A stretch of DNA of 46,540 nucleotides from Streptomyces antioxidans (GTDB lineage: Bacteria; Actinomycetota; Actinomycetes; Streptomycetales; Streptomycetaceae): the NCBI RefSeq assembly GCF_000968685.2, contig NZ_LAKD02000137.1, forward strand, positions 1 through 46,540, written 5' to 3'. Position numbers and translations under genes: made by a program. Shown in pieces: positions 1-7,891 of the stretch (positions are counted from its first letter, which is position 1; every line of letters begins with the position of its first letter). The notes under the pieces are model-generated. The model searched no databases, was not told the origin of the DNA, and saw only the letters and a list, made by a program, of their open reading frames with translations.

Positions 1-44
1 TTCCCAAGCTCAGAGCGCGGGTTCGATTCCCGTCACCCGCTCCA
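1..44 (+). tRNA. tRNA-Gly(CCC) 3' half, also left att site
   Basis: The window opens inside the anticodon loop (TTCCCAA, anticodon CCC). It continues through the T-arm GCGGG-TTCGATT-CCCGT, the acceptor strand CACCCGC, discriminator T and encoded CCA. The 5' half lies outside the window. This must be the functional tRNA copy, because the other two att copies have no tRNA 5' half upstream. The 44 nt are repeated exactly at 11389 and 12341. Confidence 0.85.
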
Positions 45-49
45 CGCTT

Positions 50-76
50 AAGGCCCAGGTCAGAGACCTGGGCCTT
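50..76. terminator. terminator between tRNA and int
   Basis: A perfect 12-bp stem (50-61 with 65-76) with a 3-nt loop, followed by a T-rich tract. It can serve both the tRNA reading rightward and int reading leftward. Equivalent hairpins follow every att copy. Confidence 0.8.
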
Positions 77-95
77 GTTCGTTGTCTAGACCTCC

Positions 96-1274
96 CTAAG
101 CATCTCGTGCCAGATCCGTGCCAGATGCCTGATCACCGCTCTTCTCGGCGGCAGCCTTGGCCGCCTGGCGGTCGGCAGCGACGCGGGCATCGATCCCGGC
201 GGCCACCTCCTTCTGCCGCTCCAGGGTCGAGTGCTGATAGATCAGCGCGGCCCGCGTGGACGACTGCCCGGCACGCACCATCGTGTCCTTGAGCGTCGCC
301 CCGGATTGGGTCGAGAGGGTGTGTCCGGTGTGACGAAGATCGTAGAAACGGAAGTCGTCGGGGAGCCCCACTTTCGCCCTCGCCCGTCGCCACTTCCGCC
401 CAAAGGAGGACCGGCGGAACGGCGCCCCCTTCTCGCCGACGAACAGCAGCCCGTTCGGCTCCTTCTCGGCGAACCACTTCACATGCCGCTCCAGGTCTTT
501 CCGCATGAAGCCGGGCAGCACGATGAACCGCTTTCCCGCCTCCGACTTCGTATCGCCGACCACCCGCCGGCCGGATGTCAGCTCAGGCGCGGCCCGGCGC
601 ACCCATACACCGACCGTTTCAAGGTCCACGTCAGGCCGCCTCATCTCCGCCTGCTCTTCGGGCCGAGCGGGCCCGTACGCGGCGATGTAGACCATCAGCC
701 GCCACCGAGGCCCCATCGCGTCGGCGAGCGCATCCACCTGTTCCACGGCGGCGATGGGACGTTCACCTGCCGACTCCTTCCCTGCTCCGCGTATCCGGCA
801 GGGGTTCCGGCGGATCAGCTCGTCCTCAACGGCCGTCTCCAGGATGGCTTTCAGCAGCCGGTACGACTTCGCGACGGTCGTCTCCCCGACCGTCTCCAGG
901 CGCTCGGCACGCCAGGTGCGTATGCGAGGCGGGGTGATCTCGTCCAGATCCCAGGCCCGGAAGGTGGGAAGGAGGTGCAACCGCAGAAGCCGCCGGTACA
1001 GCTCATCGGTGGTGGGGGAAAGACCGCGCTCCTTAACCCACCGCAAGGCGTACTCCTCGAAGTTGACGGCCCCCGCGTCCGGGTCCTGCCAGTCACCCCG
1101 CCGCAGCTCGGTCTGTTTCTCCGCCAACCAGTCGTCTGCGTCGCCCGTCGTCTCGAAGGTCACCGGAGCCGGACGCATGATCCCGTCCGGGCCGGGATAG
1201 CGAGCCTGGAAGCGGCCGGAGGGGAGCTTGCGAACCGCTCCAAAACGACGCCTCTTCCCTTTGCTGTTGGCCAT
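96..1274 (-). CDS. int: tyrosine recombinase (AICE integrase)
   Basis: A 392-aa site-specific recombinase that joins element and tRNA-Gly att sites. The N-terminal arm-binding and SAM-like domains span about residues 1-165 and the catalytic domain about 175-370. Visible catalytic residues are R204, K243, R314 in YDLRHTGH and nucleophile Y346 in LIYQH. The usual His of HxxR is Tyr311, and the usual His of LGHSS is Gln337 in AGQSST; I recall both as a subfamily trait, so this is probably not damage. The ATG shares one base with the xis stop (TGATG), so the two are translationally coupled. The last codons contain the paired arm-type repeats at 107-126. Confidence 0.95.
   Translation of the reverse strand: MANSKGKRRRFGAVRKLPSGRFQARYPGPDGIMRPAPVTFETTGDADDWLAEKQTELRRGDWQDPDAGAVNFEEYALRWVKERGLSPTTDELYRRLLRLHLLPTFRAWDLDEITPPRIRTWRAERLETVGETTVAKSYRLLKAILETAVEDELIRRNPCRIRGAGKESAGERPIAAVEQVDALADAMGPRWRLMVYIAAYGPARPEEQAEMRRPDVDLETVGVWVRRAAPELTSGRRVVGDTKSEAGKRFIVLPGFMRKDLERHVKWFAEKEPNGLLFVGEKGAPFRRSSFGRKWRRARAKVGLPDDFRFYDLRHTGHTLSTQSGATLKDTMVRAGQSSTRAALIYQHSTLERQKEVAAGIDARVAADRQAAKAAAEKSGDQASGTDLARDA
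107..126. repeat. arm-type direct repeat, right of att1
   Basis: Two copies of GTGCCAGAT 11 nt apart, starting 63 nt from the end of the att1 core. The same spacing is found at att2 (11495). The repeat lies in the int 3' coding end. A probable integrase arm-binding site, by inference. Confidence 0.55.
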
Positions 1275-1486
1275 CAGGCAGCCCTCCGGAGGTGACGACG
1301 CCGAGGCTGCACCGGCCGCACGGTGTTCGCGTCGATGTACTCCTGAATGACGCTCTCCGGGATCCGGACATGGCGCCCCACCTTCACGTACTTGATGCGC
1401 CGCTCAGCGACCAGCCGTCGAGGGAAGCGCTGGGTGGTCCCCAGCAGCTCGGCCACCTGAGCAACGCTGAGGTACCGGTCACGCAT
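1274..1486 (-). CDS. xis: excisionase (MerR-type HTH)
   Basis: A 70-aa DNA-binding protein expected to direct Int toward excision. Residues 5-50 fit the helix-turn-helix-wing of the excisionase family (YLSVAQVAELLG, then RIKYVKVGRHVRIPESVI), followed by an Arg-rich tail. It sits between rep and int: its start overlaps the end of repSA by 8 nt and its stop overlaps the int start. This rep-xis-int order is typical of pSAM2-like elements. Confidence 0.93.
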   Translation of the reverse strand: MRDRYLSVAQVAELLGTTQRFPRRLVAERRIKYVKVGRHVRIPESVIQEYIDANTVRPVQPRRRHLRRAA

Positions 1487-2849
1487 GGGTCGGTTCTCCT
1501 TCTGTTCCTGGGGCGGGGGTGATTGTGGCGGTGAGCCATTCCTCAGCGGGGGTTAGGCCGGTACCGGCGTAGGTCCAGTGGGCAAGGACCAGCGTGGTCT
1601 CGGCCGGGCCGGAGTCGGCGGCCGCACCCTGAGCACGTCGCCAGGCCGCGCGGGCGTCGCGGAGCGCGCCGAGGGTGGTGGAGTAGCGGCGGGATTTGGT
1701 GGAGAAGTGGCCCCGGAAGCCGAGCATGTGAGCCCAGGCCCGAAGCCGGAGGTATTCCAGGTCCTTGCGGGCTCCGAGCGCCCAGGCGGTACGAACAAGG
1801 CGGCGGGCATGCTCGCTGATGTCGAGTTGCGCCACCTCGGCGATGAGCCGTATGGGCCGGTCCAGGGCCCCGGTCGCGGTCTCGGCGCCCTTGGTGGCGT
1901 ACTTGGCGATGTACGCGGCAACGGCCCGGTCGGTCAGCTCTTGGCCGCCGTTGAAGTCCGCTCCCCGAATGGGCCGTACGTCGAGTTGCCCGCCGAAGGC
2001 GAAGGTGTGGGCCCGGCCGTCGATGACGGGACCGATGACCTGGGCCCTGGTCGTGGCGGTGGTTGTGGCAGCACGGATGGCATCGGCCAGCAGCTCGGCC
2101 GTGGCCCAGCCCGGAGGCGGGGTGTCGCCGCCGTCGGGGCCGTCGATGCGGATCACGGCATGGAAGTGGACGGCGCCACGCTTCTGGTACTCGGCGACCT
2201 TGGCGAAGGACAGCCGGGCGTGCTCACGGAAGGCCCGTTGTGTGAGCCCGGCCCGCTTGGCGACCTCCCGCCGCAGGTAGATCGAGAACCGCCGCCACAG
2301 CAGACCTGCGTGAGCGTTCCAGAGCACCGCGGATTCGTAGTCGTACCTGTCCGGATCGAGCGGCGTACCGAGCGCGTCGTCGTCCTGGTCGTGGCGGGCG
2401 CCGCAGCGGCACGGCCGGATCGTGCGAGCTGGGCCGGTGGGCCGGTTGTGGACTGGGCCGAAGCTGGGTGCGGTGAAGGTGGCGAAGACGCGCGGGTGTG
2501 TGGCGACGCCTTCCGGTGTGCCTTTGCCACCGCGTAGTCCTGCGGTGATCAGGTGGAAGGTGTCGCGGCGGTAGGTCTCGGCGCAGGCAGCACAGCGGGT
2601 GATGCGGCGGTTGTTGCAGCGGACCAGGAGATGCCCGGCGGGCAGCTCGGCGGAGTCCAGGTGACGGAGAACGCGCCCGATCTCGCCGGTGCCCTGGTTG
2701 AGGTGATGTTCGGTGCGGTGGCCGTCGAGGCGGATGGGGTGGGTGCAGCCGCCGAGGCCGGAGAGTTGGCGGAGCAGTGCGGGCATGGTGCCGAGAGCTG
2801 CCAGGCTGCCCAGTTCGGGCAGCGGTGGCGGGGTGGTGCGGGTGATGAT
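1479..2849 (-). CDS. repSA: RepSA-type replication initiator
   Basis: An initiator for rolling-circle-type replication of the excised element. The recognisable core starts at LPELGSLAALG and carries paired cysteines (CNNRRITRCAAC) and the HFHAVIRIDG His-rich motif of the nicking domain. Length from 2849 is about 456 aa. The start is a problem. A strong ribosome site (GAAAGAGGAG) ends at 2855, but the codons it points to (2849 and 2846) are both ATC. The next in-frame ATG is 2786, inside conserved sequence, and the upstream one is 3035, inside the spdD-like gene. I place the start at 2849 on the ribosome site; either a non-canonical start or a mutated start codon is possible. Confidence 0.85.
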   Translation of the reverse strand: MITRTTPPPLPELGSLAALGTMPALLRQLSGLGGCTHPIRLDGHRTEHHLNQGTGEIGRVLRHLDSAELPAGHLLVRCNNRRITRCAACAETYRRDTFHLITAGLRGGKGTPEGVATHPRVFATFTAPSFGPVHNRPTGPARTIRPCRCGARHDQDDDALGTPLDPDRYDYESAVLWNAHAGLLWRRFSIYLRREVAKRAGLTQRAFREHARLSFAKVAEYQKRGAVHFHAVIRIDGPDGGDTPPPGWATAELLADAIRAATTTATTRAQVIGPVIDGRAHTFAFGGQLDVRPIRGADFNGGQELTDRAVAAYIAKYATKGAETATGALDRPIRLIAEVAQLDISEHARRLVRTAWALGARKDLEYLRLRAWAHMLGFRGHFSTKSRRYSTTLGALRDARAAWRRAQGAAADSGPAETTLVLAHWTYAGTGLTPAEEWLTATITPAPGTEGEPTHA

Positions 2850-2958
2850 GGGGTCTCCTCTTTCGGCTGTTGGGTGTTGGGTCGGGAGGGGTTGGGCTGC
2901 CGGGGCGGCGGATGCTTGGCGGTATCGAGGCCGCCCCGGCAGTCGTGTTCGTGCGGGG

Positions 2959-3255
2959 TTAGCGGCGGCGCTGGCTGGCCAGCAGCGAGCGCATGACGAC
3001 GGCGGCCACGGCGACGGAAACGGCCGTGACAGCAACAGCGGCGAGTAGGGCGGTCAGGACGATGCCGACCGTGACCACGGCGCCGACCGTTCCGGCGTTG
3101 AGGCCGCTCAAGGCCCCGGCCGGGCGAGCAGGAGCGGGTGCGGGGGCGTGCTGGCAGGAGCAGGCCGGGGCGTGACTGTGCTGGGCCGTCGGGACGGCGG
3201 TGGGCACGTGGACGATCGACGGCGTGGGGGCCTCGGGGTACTTCGGACGGAACAC
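2959..3255 (-). CDS. SpdD-like spread protein
   Basis: A 98-aa small membrane protein. It has a Pro/Ala/His/Cys-rich N-terminus (about 1-50), two adjacent hydrophobic stretches at about 55-88 and an Arg tail. It resembles the SpdD proteins that help intramycelial spread of AICE plasmids after transfer. GTG start with GAGAGGAG upstream. A copy of the putative GntR operator lies 18 nt upstream of the start. First gene of the leg that leads to repSA-xis-int. Confidence 0.7.
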   Translation of the reverse strand: MFRPKYPEAPTPSIVHVPTAVPTAQHSHAPACSCQHAPAPAPARPAGALSGLNAGTVGAVVTVGIVLTALLAAVAVTAVSVAVAAVVMRSLLASQRRR

Positions 3256-3272
3256 GGCGATCTCCTCTCAGC

Positions 3273-3288
3273 TACTCGTCTAGTCGTG
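3273..3288. promoter_or_regulatory. putative GntR operator O1
   Basis: TACTCGTCTAGTCGTG matches the left half and centre of the consensus ACTCGTCTATACGAGT. It lies just upstream of the spdD-like gene and overlaps the stop of the previous gene. Confidence 0.5.
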
Positions 3289-3474
3289 TTGGCGGTTGAC
3301 GGAGTCGACGCCGGAGCGCGTACCGGACTCCACGGACGGCGCGATGCCGGTATGGGCGAGCCAGAAGCCGAACAGCGCGACCACGACGGCAACCCACAGG
3401 CGGACGCCCATGAACTTGATCGCGATCCAGGCGACGGCACCGAGGACGAGGACCAGAGGCAGACTGACGGTCAC
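3280..3474 (-). CDS. small two-helix membrane protein
   Basis: A 64-aa protein with hydrophobic helices at about 3-20 (LPLVLVLGAVAWIAIKFM) and 25-40, then a polar tail. GTG start with AAAGGAG at ideal spacing. Longer in-frame extensions upstream run through the next gene and are rejected. Position within the spread-gene operon suggests a Spd-type role, but the family is not certain. Confidence 0.75.
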   Translation of the reverse strand: MTVSLPLVLVLGAVAWIAIKFMGVRLWVAVVVALFGFWLAHTGIAPSVESGTRSGVDSVNRQHD

Positions 3475-3487
3475 AGGCGATCTCCTT

Positions 3488-3673
3488 TCAGCGGATGGGG
3501 CAGCGGTGCGTACGAGCGGCGAGCTCGGCGGCGGCGCGGGTGTCGTAGTCGGCGGAGAAGTCGCAGCGGGGAGCGGTGCACACGGCGGTGTGCTTCTCAC
3601 GCCCGCGTTGGTCGTTGGCGGTACCAACACGGACCGGGCCAACACGCAGGACGTTGCGGAAGCGGCGGAGCAT
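3488..3673 (-). CDS. mobile element transfer protein (SpdB-like)
   Basis: A 61-aa protein of the small AICE transfer-protein family. The layout is FRNVLRVGPVRVGT, then HTAVCTAPRCDFSADYDTR, then AAAELAARTHRC. The CxxxxC pair and terminal HxC suggest a small zinc-binding fold. ATG with ACAGGAG upstream. It lies between the DUF2637 gene and the 64-aa membrane protein. Confidence 0.85.
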   Translation of the reverse strand: MLRRFRNVLRVGPVRVGTANDQRGREKHTAVCTAPRCDFSADYDTRAAAELAARTHRCPIR

Positions 3674-3685
3674 GGTGGACTCCTG

Positions 3686-4312
3686 TCAGAGGCGGGAGGC
3701 GATGGCTTCGGCCAGCGGCGCCGGGACGCCGAGGCGGGCGCGCAAGGTGTCGGTGTCGATGGGCGAGCCGGTACGAGCGTGGTGGTCGTCGGCGAGCTTG
3801 CGCGCGTGGTTCACGAGCGCGGCCGGAACGTGCGGCGCGGGCCGCTTCGTCTCGGGCTCAGAGTCAGCGGGTGGCCCCGCGGTTTCTGGCTCGGCCGAGA
3901 CCGGTACGGCTTCGGCAGGCTCGGCCGGGGCCGATGCGGTTTCGGGTGCTGGTGTGGTGTGGGCGAGGAGCGTGCCGCCGAGGAAGGCCACGGCAGGCCA
4001 TCCGGCGACGAGGATGCGCAGCCAGGCCGGTACGTCGGCCAGGTCGAGCAGTCCGGCGGTGGCGACGTTCGCCCCCAGCGACGCGACCAAGGCGACCACG
4101 AACCAGCACCAGCCCGCAGCCTTGGACGCCCCCGACCGCAGCCGCTTCCAGGCCGCCACGAGCAGCAGGTCAACGGAGACCGGATAGGCCCACGCCTTCC
4201 ACCCGGCCTGTCCGGCCGCCGAGGCCAGGTCATGCAGGTGAGCGAAGGACAGCGCGGCAGCGATGACCGCTTGCACGAGCACCGCGTCAACCCGCGCCAG
4301 GTAAGCGCGCAT
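3686..4312 (-). CDS. DUF2637 membrane protein
   Basis: A 208-aa protein. Four hydrophobic segments (about 8-25, 43-58, 64-90, 95-116) form a DUF2637-type membrane domain. A Pro/Glu-rich linker (about 118-160) and a helical C-terminal domain that may bind DNA or partners (about 163-208) follow. Common in AICE spread operons; the exact function is unknown. ATG with GGAAGGAG upstream; 12 nt before the SpdB-like gene. Confidence 0.85.
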   Translation of the reverse strand: MRAYLARVDAVLVQAVIAAALSFAHLHDLASAAGQAGWKAWAYPVSVDLLLVAAWKRLRSGASKAAGWCWFVVALVASLGANVATAGLLDLADVPAWLRILVAGWPAVAFLGGTLLAHTTPAPETASAPAEPAEAVPVSAEPETAGPPADSEPETKRPAPHVPAALVNHARKLADDHHARTGSPIDTDTLRARLGVPAPLAEAIASRL

Positions 4313-4336
4313 GGATGGGAACTCCTTCCGGTCCGG

Positions 4337-4534
4337 TCAGCCTTCGTCGGCACGGGCGCGAGCGGCGGCGGCGACCTCAGCGGCTTCGACATCATCGGGC
4401 TGGGCAGCGGCGATGCGCTCCAGCAGGTCCGCTTTGCGGCTCATCAGCTCCGCGCGGCTCCCGGTCCCGCGTGTGCGGAAGTCGGCCAGGTCGGCCAGGA
4501 GCGCGGAGACTTCGGCGATGGTGGGACGGGACAC
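4337..4534 (-). CDS. small helical AICE protein
   Basis: A 65-aa, all-helical, charged protein with alternating acidic and basic residues and no recognisable motif. GTG start preceded by AAAGGGAG. Located between traSA and the DUF2637 gene, 24 nt from the latter, so in the transfer operon. Function unknown. Confidence 0.7.
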   Translation of the reverse strand: MSRPTIAEVSALLADLADFRTRGTGSRAELMSRKADLLERIAAAQPDDVEAAEVAAAARARADEG

Positions 4535-4615
4535 AGGGACTCCCTTTCGCTTTCAGGCATGGCGAGGGTAGGGACACGGCGCGATGCGGTCGCGCCAGCC
4601 GTCAGATGGGGTGGA

Positions 4616-5992
4616 TTACTCGGCAGCCGGAAGCGGCTTGAGCAGCGAGGTTGGAGCGCTCACCGGTACGGCCGGCACGTCCGGCCGGAACGGCTCCAGC
4701 GCGGGCATGTCCGGCACGAGATGAGCGGTCTCGCGGCACACTTCGGCCGCCTCAGCCAACGACAGATACGGCGTACGGATACGGGACCAGCCGCCGGACG
4801 TATCACCGGCGACCGCAAGACCGGGCCGTTCCGGGGCGATGGCGCAGGCCGCGCCGACCGCTTCGGGGGCGATGTCGCCGAGCGCCATCTTGGCGGAGGC
4901 TTCATCGTTCACACGGTGGCAGACCCGCCCGGTCAGCTGCGCCCGCAGCATCGTCGCCCCCTTGCCCAACTCGGCGCCGAAGCGCTGCCCGCACACCTCC
5001 AGGTAGATGCCCGCTGCGCGGCCGAGCTGGGCGAGCCGGATGAGCTGGGTGACCATCTCATCCCGCCGTTCCTCGTCCTTCCGCGTGGCGACGAGGAACA
5101 GTTCGGCCACCTCGTCCACGAGCAGCACCACCGGCACCGGTCGCTCCTCCTCCGGCAGCCCCCAGATGTCAGAGGTGATCTCCTCATCCGGAGTGCTGGG
5201 AGCGATGCCCTGCCGGGCCTTGATCAGGTCGTACCGGTCCTCCATCAGCCCGACCAGCACAGGCAACAGCTCCGCCGCCTGCACAGGATCAGTCGCCAGG
5301 GCCGAGAGCCGTGGAGCGAACGGCGCCAGCTCGACACCGCGCTTGCAATCGATCCCCACCAACGCAACCGGCTGCCGAGCGAGCCCGGCTATCAGATGCC
5401 GCAGGAACATCGACTTCCCCGACAGAGTGGCGCCCAGGGTGAGCTGGTGCGGTACGGCTCGGTAGTCCCGGATGAACGGCGTCGCGTCCTCCCGCAGCGC
5501 CACCGGCACCTTCAGGAAGCCACCGCCGGTCTTGCGCGGCATCCGCACCTTCCGAAGCACGTCGAAGCCGATCAGCCGCAGCTCGACCACGCCCGGTTTG
5601 ATCTCCTCCACGTAGGCGCCGTGAACGCCCCAGGCATGCCGCAGCCGTTCGGCCGAGGCCGCCACGTCCGCAGGTTCCTGCCCCGGCGCCAGCCGCAACC
5701 GGACCCGCAGCCCGGTCGACGTCGGACGGATCAGCCCCCGACGCGGAGGAACGGGCCGAACCTCCCGATGCGTGAACGCCTGCACCACCCAAGCCCGAAG
5801 CCGCGACGGCGGAACGGTCAGCCCGCACGCATCCATCACCGACCCGTACGACCCCAGCAGCCGGGCCGTGGAGATGGGCATCCCGATCGTGGACCAGTAG
5901 GCGGCCGGGTGCCGGGCCCGGAGGTAGGCGGCCCCGCCAACTGTCGCGGCGACCGGACCACCCACCTCCATCAGCGTCATGACGTCAGTCAT
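4616..5992 (-). CDS. traSA: FtsK/SpoIIIE-type DNA translocase (TraSA/TraB)
   Basis: A 458-aa conjugative translocase that moves double-stranded DNA between mycelia. The N-terminal hydrophobic segment is about 8-24, Walker A GATLSGKS is 187-194, Walker B VVLLVDE is 288-294, and the arginine-rich FtsK motor core runs to about 400. The C-terminus is short and expected to read clt repeats. It is 5 nt downstream of the SCO3933-like gene, so co-transcribed. The start could also be ATG 5980, since no strong ribosome site is seen. Confidence 0.92.
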   Translation of the reverse strand: MTDVMTLMEVGGPVAATVGGAAYLRARHPAAYWSTIGMPISTARLLGSYGSVMDACGLTVPPSRLRAWVVQAFTHREVRPVPPRRGLIRPTSTGLRVRLRLAPGQEPADVAASAERLRHAWGVHGAYVEEIKPGVVELRLIGFDVLRKVRMPRKTGGGFLKVPVALREDATPFIRDYRAVPHQLTLGATLSGKSMFLRHLIAGLARQPVALVGIDCKRGVELAPFAPRLSALATDPVQAAELLPVLVGLMEDRYDLIKARQGIAPSTPDEEITSDIWGLPEEERPVPVVLLVDEVAELFLVATRKDEERRDEMVTQLIRLAQLGRAAGIYLEVCGQRFGAELGKGATMLRAQLTGRVCHRVNDEASAKMALGDIAPEAVGAACAIAPERPGLAVAGDTSGGWSRIRTPYLSLAEAAEVCRETAHLVPDMPALEPFRPDVPAVPVSAPTSLLKPLPAAE

Positions 5993-5997
5993 CAGGT

Positions 5998-6348
5998 TCA
6001 GGCCCCCGCACCGACGGATATGGCGGCCGGGGCGATGGCCTCGGCACGGAAGGCGATGCCGTGACGCTGCTGCCCGTTGAACACGGTGTCCCAGGGCCGG
6101 GCAATCAGGCCGATCAGCGTGACCGGGGAACCGAGGGCCAGTCCCTCCGTGACTCCGCTCTCCGGCACGGTGACCTGAAGCAGCGAGGATTCCCCGCCGT
6201 CGATGTAGACGACGCCGAGCCGCATCAGGGTCTCGCCGCTCTGGGCGTCCTTGGCGATCTCGCCGGTCTGCCGGTCCTTCACCTTCGGCTCCGGCGCCTC
6301 GGTCAGCAGAACCGTGGCACCGGAGGTCTCAACTCGAATGGAACGCAA
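5998..6348 (-). CDS. SCO3933-family regulatory protein
   Basis: A 116-aa beta-rich protein of the SCO3933 family found beside FtsK-like genes in AICEs. TTG start with AAGGAG six nt upstream (TTG CGT TCC). Probably an OB-like or regulatory protein; no catalytic motif is visible. First gene of the transfer operon, downstream of three putative GntR operators. Confidence 0.8.
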   Translation of the reverse strand: MRSIRVETSGATVLLTEAPEPKVKDRQTGEIAKDAQSGETLMRLGVVYIDGGESSLLQVTVPESGVTEGLALGSPVTLIGLIARPWDTVFNGQQRHGIAFRAEAIAPAAISVGAGA

Positions 6349-6379
6349 CTACTTCTCCTTCTCTCACGACAACGCACCT

Positions 6380-6395
6380 AGTTGTGTAGATGAGT
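6380..6395. promoter_or_regulatory. putative GntR operator O2
   Basis: On the minus strand this reads ACTCATCTACACAACT, a degenerate match to ACTCGTCTATACGAGT. It lies 31 nt upstream of the SCO3933-like start, in its promoter. Confidence 0.45.
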
Positions 6396-6453
6396 TGCGG
6401 CCTTCGAACCCGAACGGGCGGGAACGGGGACCACCATGCCACACGACTTACCC

Positions 6454-6469
6454 ACTCGTCTATACGAGT
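6454..6469. promoter_or_regulatory. putative GntR operator O3 (best copy)
   Basis: ACTCGTCTATACGAGT has inverted ACTCGT/ACGAGT arms around a 4-bp spacer. It is the most symmetric of the six copies. It lies in the noncoding gap (6349-6531) between the transfer operon and the GntR gene. Confidence 0.65.
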
Positions 6470-6475
6470 ATGTGT

Positions 6476-6491
6476 CTTCGTGTGTACGAGT
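6476..6491. promoter_or_regulatory. putative GntR operator O4
   Basis: On the minus strand this reads ACTCGTACACACGAAG. It lies 22 bp from O3, about two helical turns centre to centre, which suits cooperative binding. Confidence 0.5.
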
Positions 6492-6531
6492 CAGAAGAAG
6501 CAGCCCGGGGCCACCACGCCCCGGTCACGCG

Positions 6532-7317
6532 TCAGTTGGCAGGAAGCTGGTAGGCGAGGACGTACGCGTCAGCGGCCATCACGGTGTCACACACCTCCAC
6601 CGCCCGCCCCTCACTGTCGTAGGCGGTCCGGACGAGATGGATCACCGGCACACCGGAGGCGAGCTGGAGCGTCCGCACCTCTGCGGGCGAGGGCATCCGA
6701 GCCCGGATCTCCTCATCGAAGTGATCCAGGCGATGCCCCATCTCCTCCAGCCGGGCGTAGATGCCACCGGGGCCGGGGTTGGGCTGGGCGATCGGGGTGT
6801 TCCGCGCAAGATCCAGCGGCAGATACGAGGTGGCGAACTCCACCGGCCGCCCATCCAGCAGATACCGCCGCCGCCGGGCCAGCACCTTACGAGGCGAACC
6901 CAGCCGGGCCGAGATGTCCGGCGATGGCCGCTCCTCCTTCACCTCCAGGTTGTCCACCTCCGGACGACTGCCCGCCGCCTCCGCCTCCACGGTGAAGGCA
7001 GCCTTCCCCTGCTCCCGATGACGCCGCGCGAAGCGATCGGAGGCCAACCGCCGCACAGGTGGCCGGGGCCGGACGAAGACCCCCTTGCCGTGCTCGGACA
7101 CCGCCAGGCCCTCTTGCTGGAGCAACGACAAAGCGTTGCGGACGGTCATCCGCGAGACACCGAAGTGATCGACCAGCTCAGTCTCCGAGGGCAGTTTGTC
7201 GCCCTCCCGGAAGCGGCCCTTATCGATCGCTTCCCGCAGCGCGTCGGCGATCTGCCGGAACACCGCCCGGTCGCTCGTCGGGTCCAATACACCCAGGACG
7301 GAAGTCAGAGAAGCCAT
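6532..7317 (-). CDS. korSA: GntR/HutC-family repressor (KorSA-like)
   Basis: A 261-aa regulator. The winged-helix DNA-binding domain spans about 15-75 (LREAIDKGRFREGDKLPSE, then FGVSRMTVRNAL). A UTRA-type effector domain covers about 95-255. By analogy with pSAM2 KorSA it should silence transfer and replication activation. ATG with AAAGGAG upstream; the long upstream extension overlaps the divergent Nudix gene and is rejected. An operator-like motif lies in its own promoter, so autoregulation is likely. Confidence 0.9.
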   Translation of the reverse strand: MASLTSVLGVLDPTSDRAVFRQIADALREAIDKGRFREGDKLPSETELVDHFGVSRMTVRNALSLLQQEGLAVSEHGKGVFVRPRPPVRRLASDRFARRHREQGKAAFTVEAEAAGSRPEVDNLEVKEERPSPDISARLGSPRKVLARRRRYLLDGRPVEFATSYLPLDLARNTPIAQPNPGPGGIYARLEEMGHRLDHFDEEIRARMPSPAEVRTLQLASGVPVIHLVRTAYDSEGRAVEVCDTVMAADAYVLAYQLPAN

Positions 7318-7333
7318 TGGCACATACTCCTTT

Positions 7334-7349
7334 AGGTATCTAGACGAGC
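7334..7349. promoter_or_regulatory. putative GntR operator O5
   Basis: On the minus strand GCTCGTCTAGATACCT matches the consensus half ACTCGTCTA. It lies between the divergent GntR and Nudix genes and could control both. Confidence 0.5.
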
Positions 7350-7404
7350 GGCTGACCGGGATTGCTACGGTGGAGAGCCTAGCCAGCCGAGAGGGCCGAG
7401 GAAC

Positions 7405-7836
7405 GTGAGCACTGAGCGCCCGCACTCCGTGAGCGTCGCCGGAGTCATCGTCGACGACGCGGGCCGTGCGCTGCTGATCAAGCGACGCGATAACGGTAAG
7501 TGGGAACCGCCCGGCGGCGTGCTCGAACGCGGGGAAACCATCCCGGACGCCTTGCAGCGGGAAGTCCTGGAAGAGACCGGCGTCAAGATCGCGCTTCCCG
7601 CGACCCTCACCGGCGTCTACAAGAACATGACCGGCCTGATCGTCTCCCTGGTCTTCCGCTGCCAGGCCATCGACGGCACCCCGACCACCGGAGCGGAAAC
7701 CCGTGCCCTGCGCTGGGCCACCCGCGACGAGGTCGCCGAGCTCGCCGACGAGGCATACGCGATCCGCGTCCTGGACGCGCTCGACAACACATCCCCGCCA
7801 GCCATCCGCGCCCACGACGGCGTACGACTCATCTAG
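7405..7836 (+). CDS. Nudix hydrolase (Pif-like)
   Basis: A 143-aa Nudix protein with a perfect Nudix box at residues 38-60 (G-x5-E-x7-REVLEETGV). In pSAM2 a Nudix protein, Pif, next to korSA blocks redundant transfer into cells that already hold the element; this gene has the same neighbour. Substrate unknown. GTG start with GAGGAAC upstream. Divergent from the GntR repressor with an operator-like motif between. Confidence 0.88.
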   Translation: MSTERPHSVSVAGVIVDDAGRALLIKRRDNGKWEPPGGVLERGETIPDALQREVLEETGVKIALPATLTGVYKNMTGLIVSLVFRCQAIDGTPTTGAETRALRWATRDEVAELADEAYAIRVLDALDNTSPPAIRAHDGVRLI

Positions 7837-7875
7837 CACGCACCCACGACCCATAGCCCCTACCAGCACGAAGAA

Positions 7876-7891
7876 ACTTGTATGGACGAGT
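7876..7891. promoter_or_regulatory. putative GntR operator O6
   Basis: On the minus strand this reads ACTCGTCCATACAAGT, 14 of 16 matches to the O3 sequence. It overlaps the first possible start codon (7882) of the ATP-binding gene. Confidence 0.55.

Noticed and set aside
96..1274. integrase inactivated by His-to-Tyr311 and His-to-Gln337
   Set aside because: From memory the YDLRHTGH and RAGQSS forms recur in actinomycete AICE integrases; the remaining catalytic residues and the Tyr are present.
3296..6064. 922-aa plus-strand open frame
   Set aside because: It runs antisense to the spread, DUF2637 and TraSA genes, has no family signature and reflects GC-rich antisense openness.
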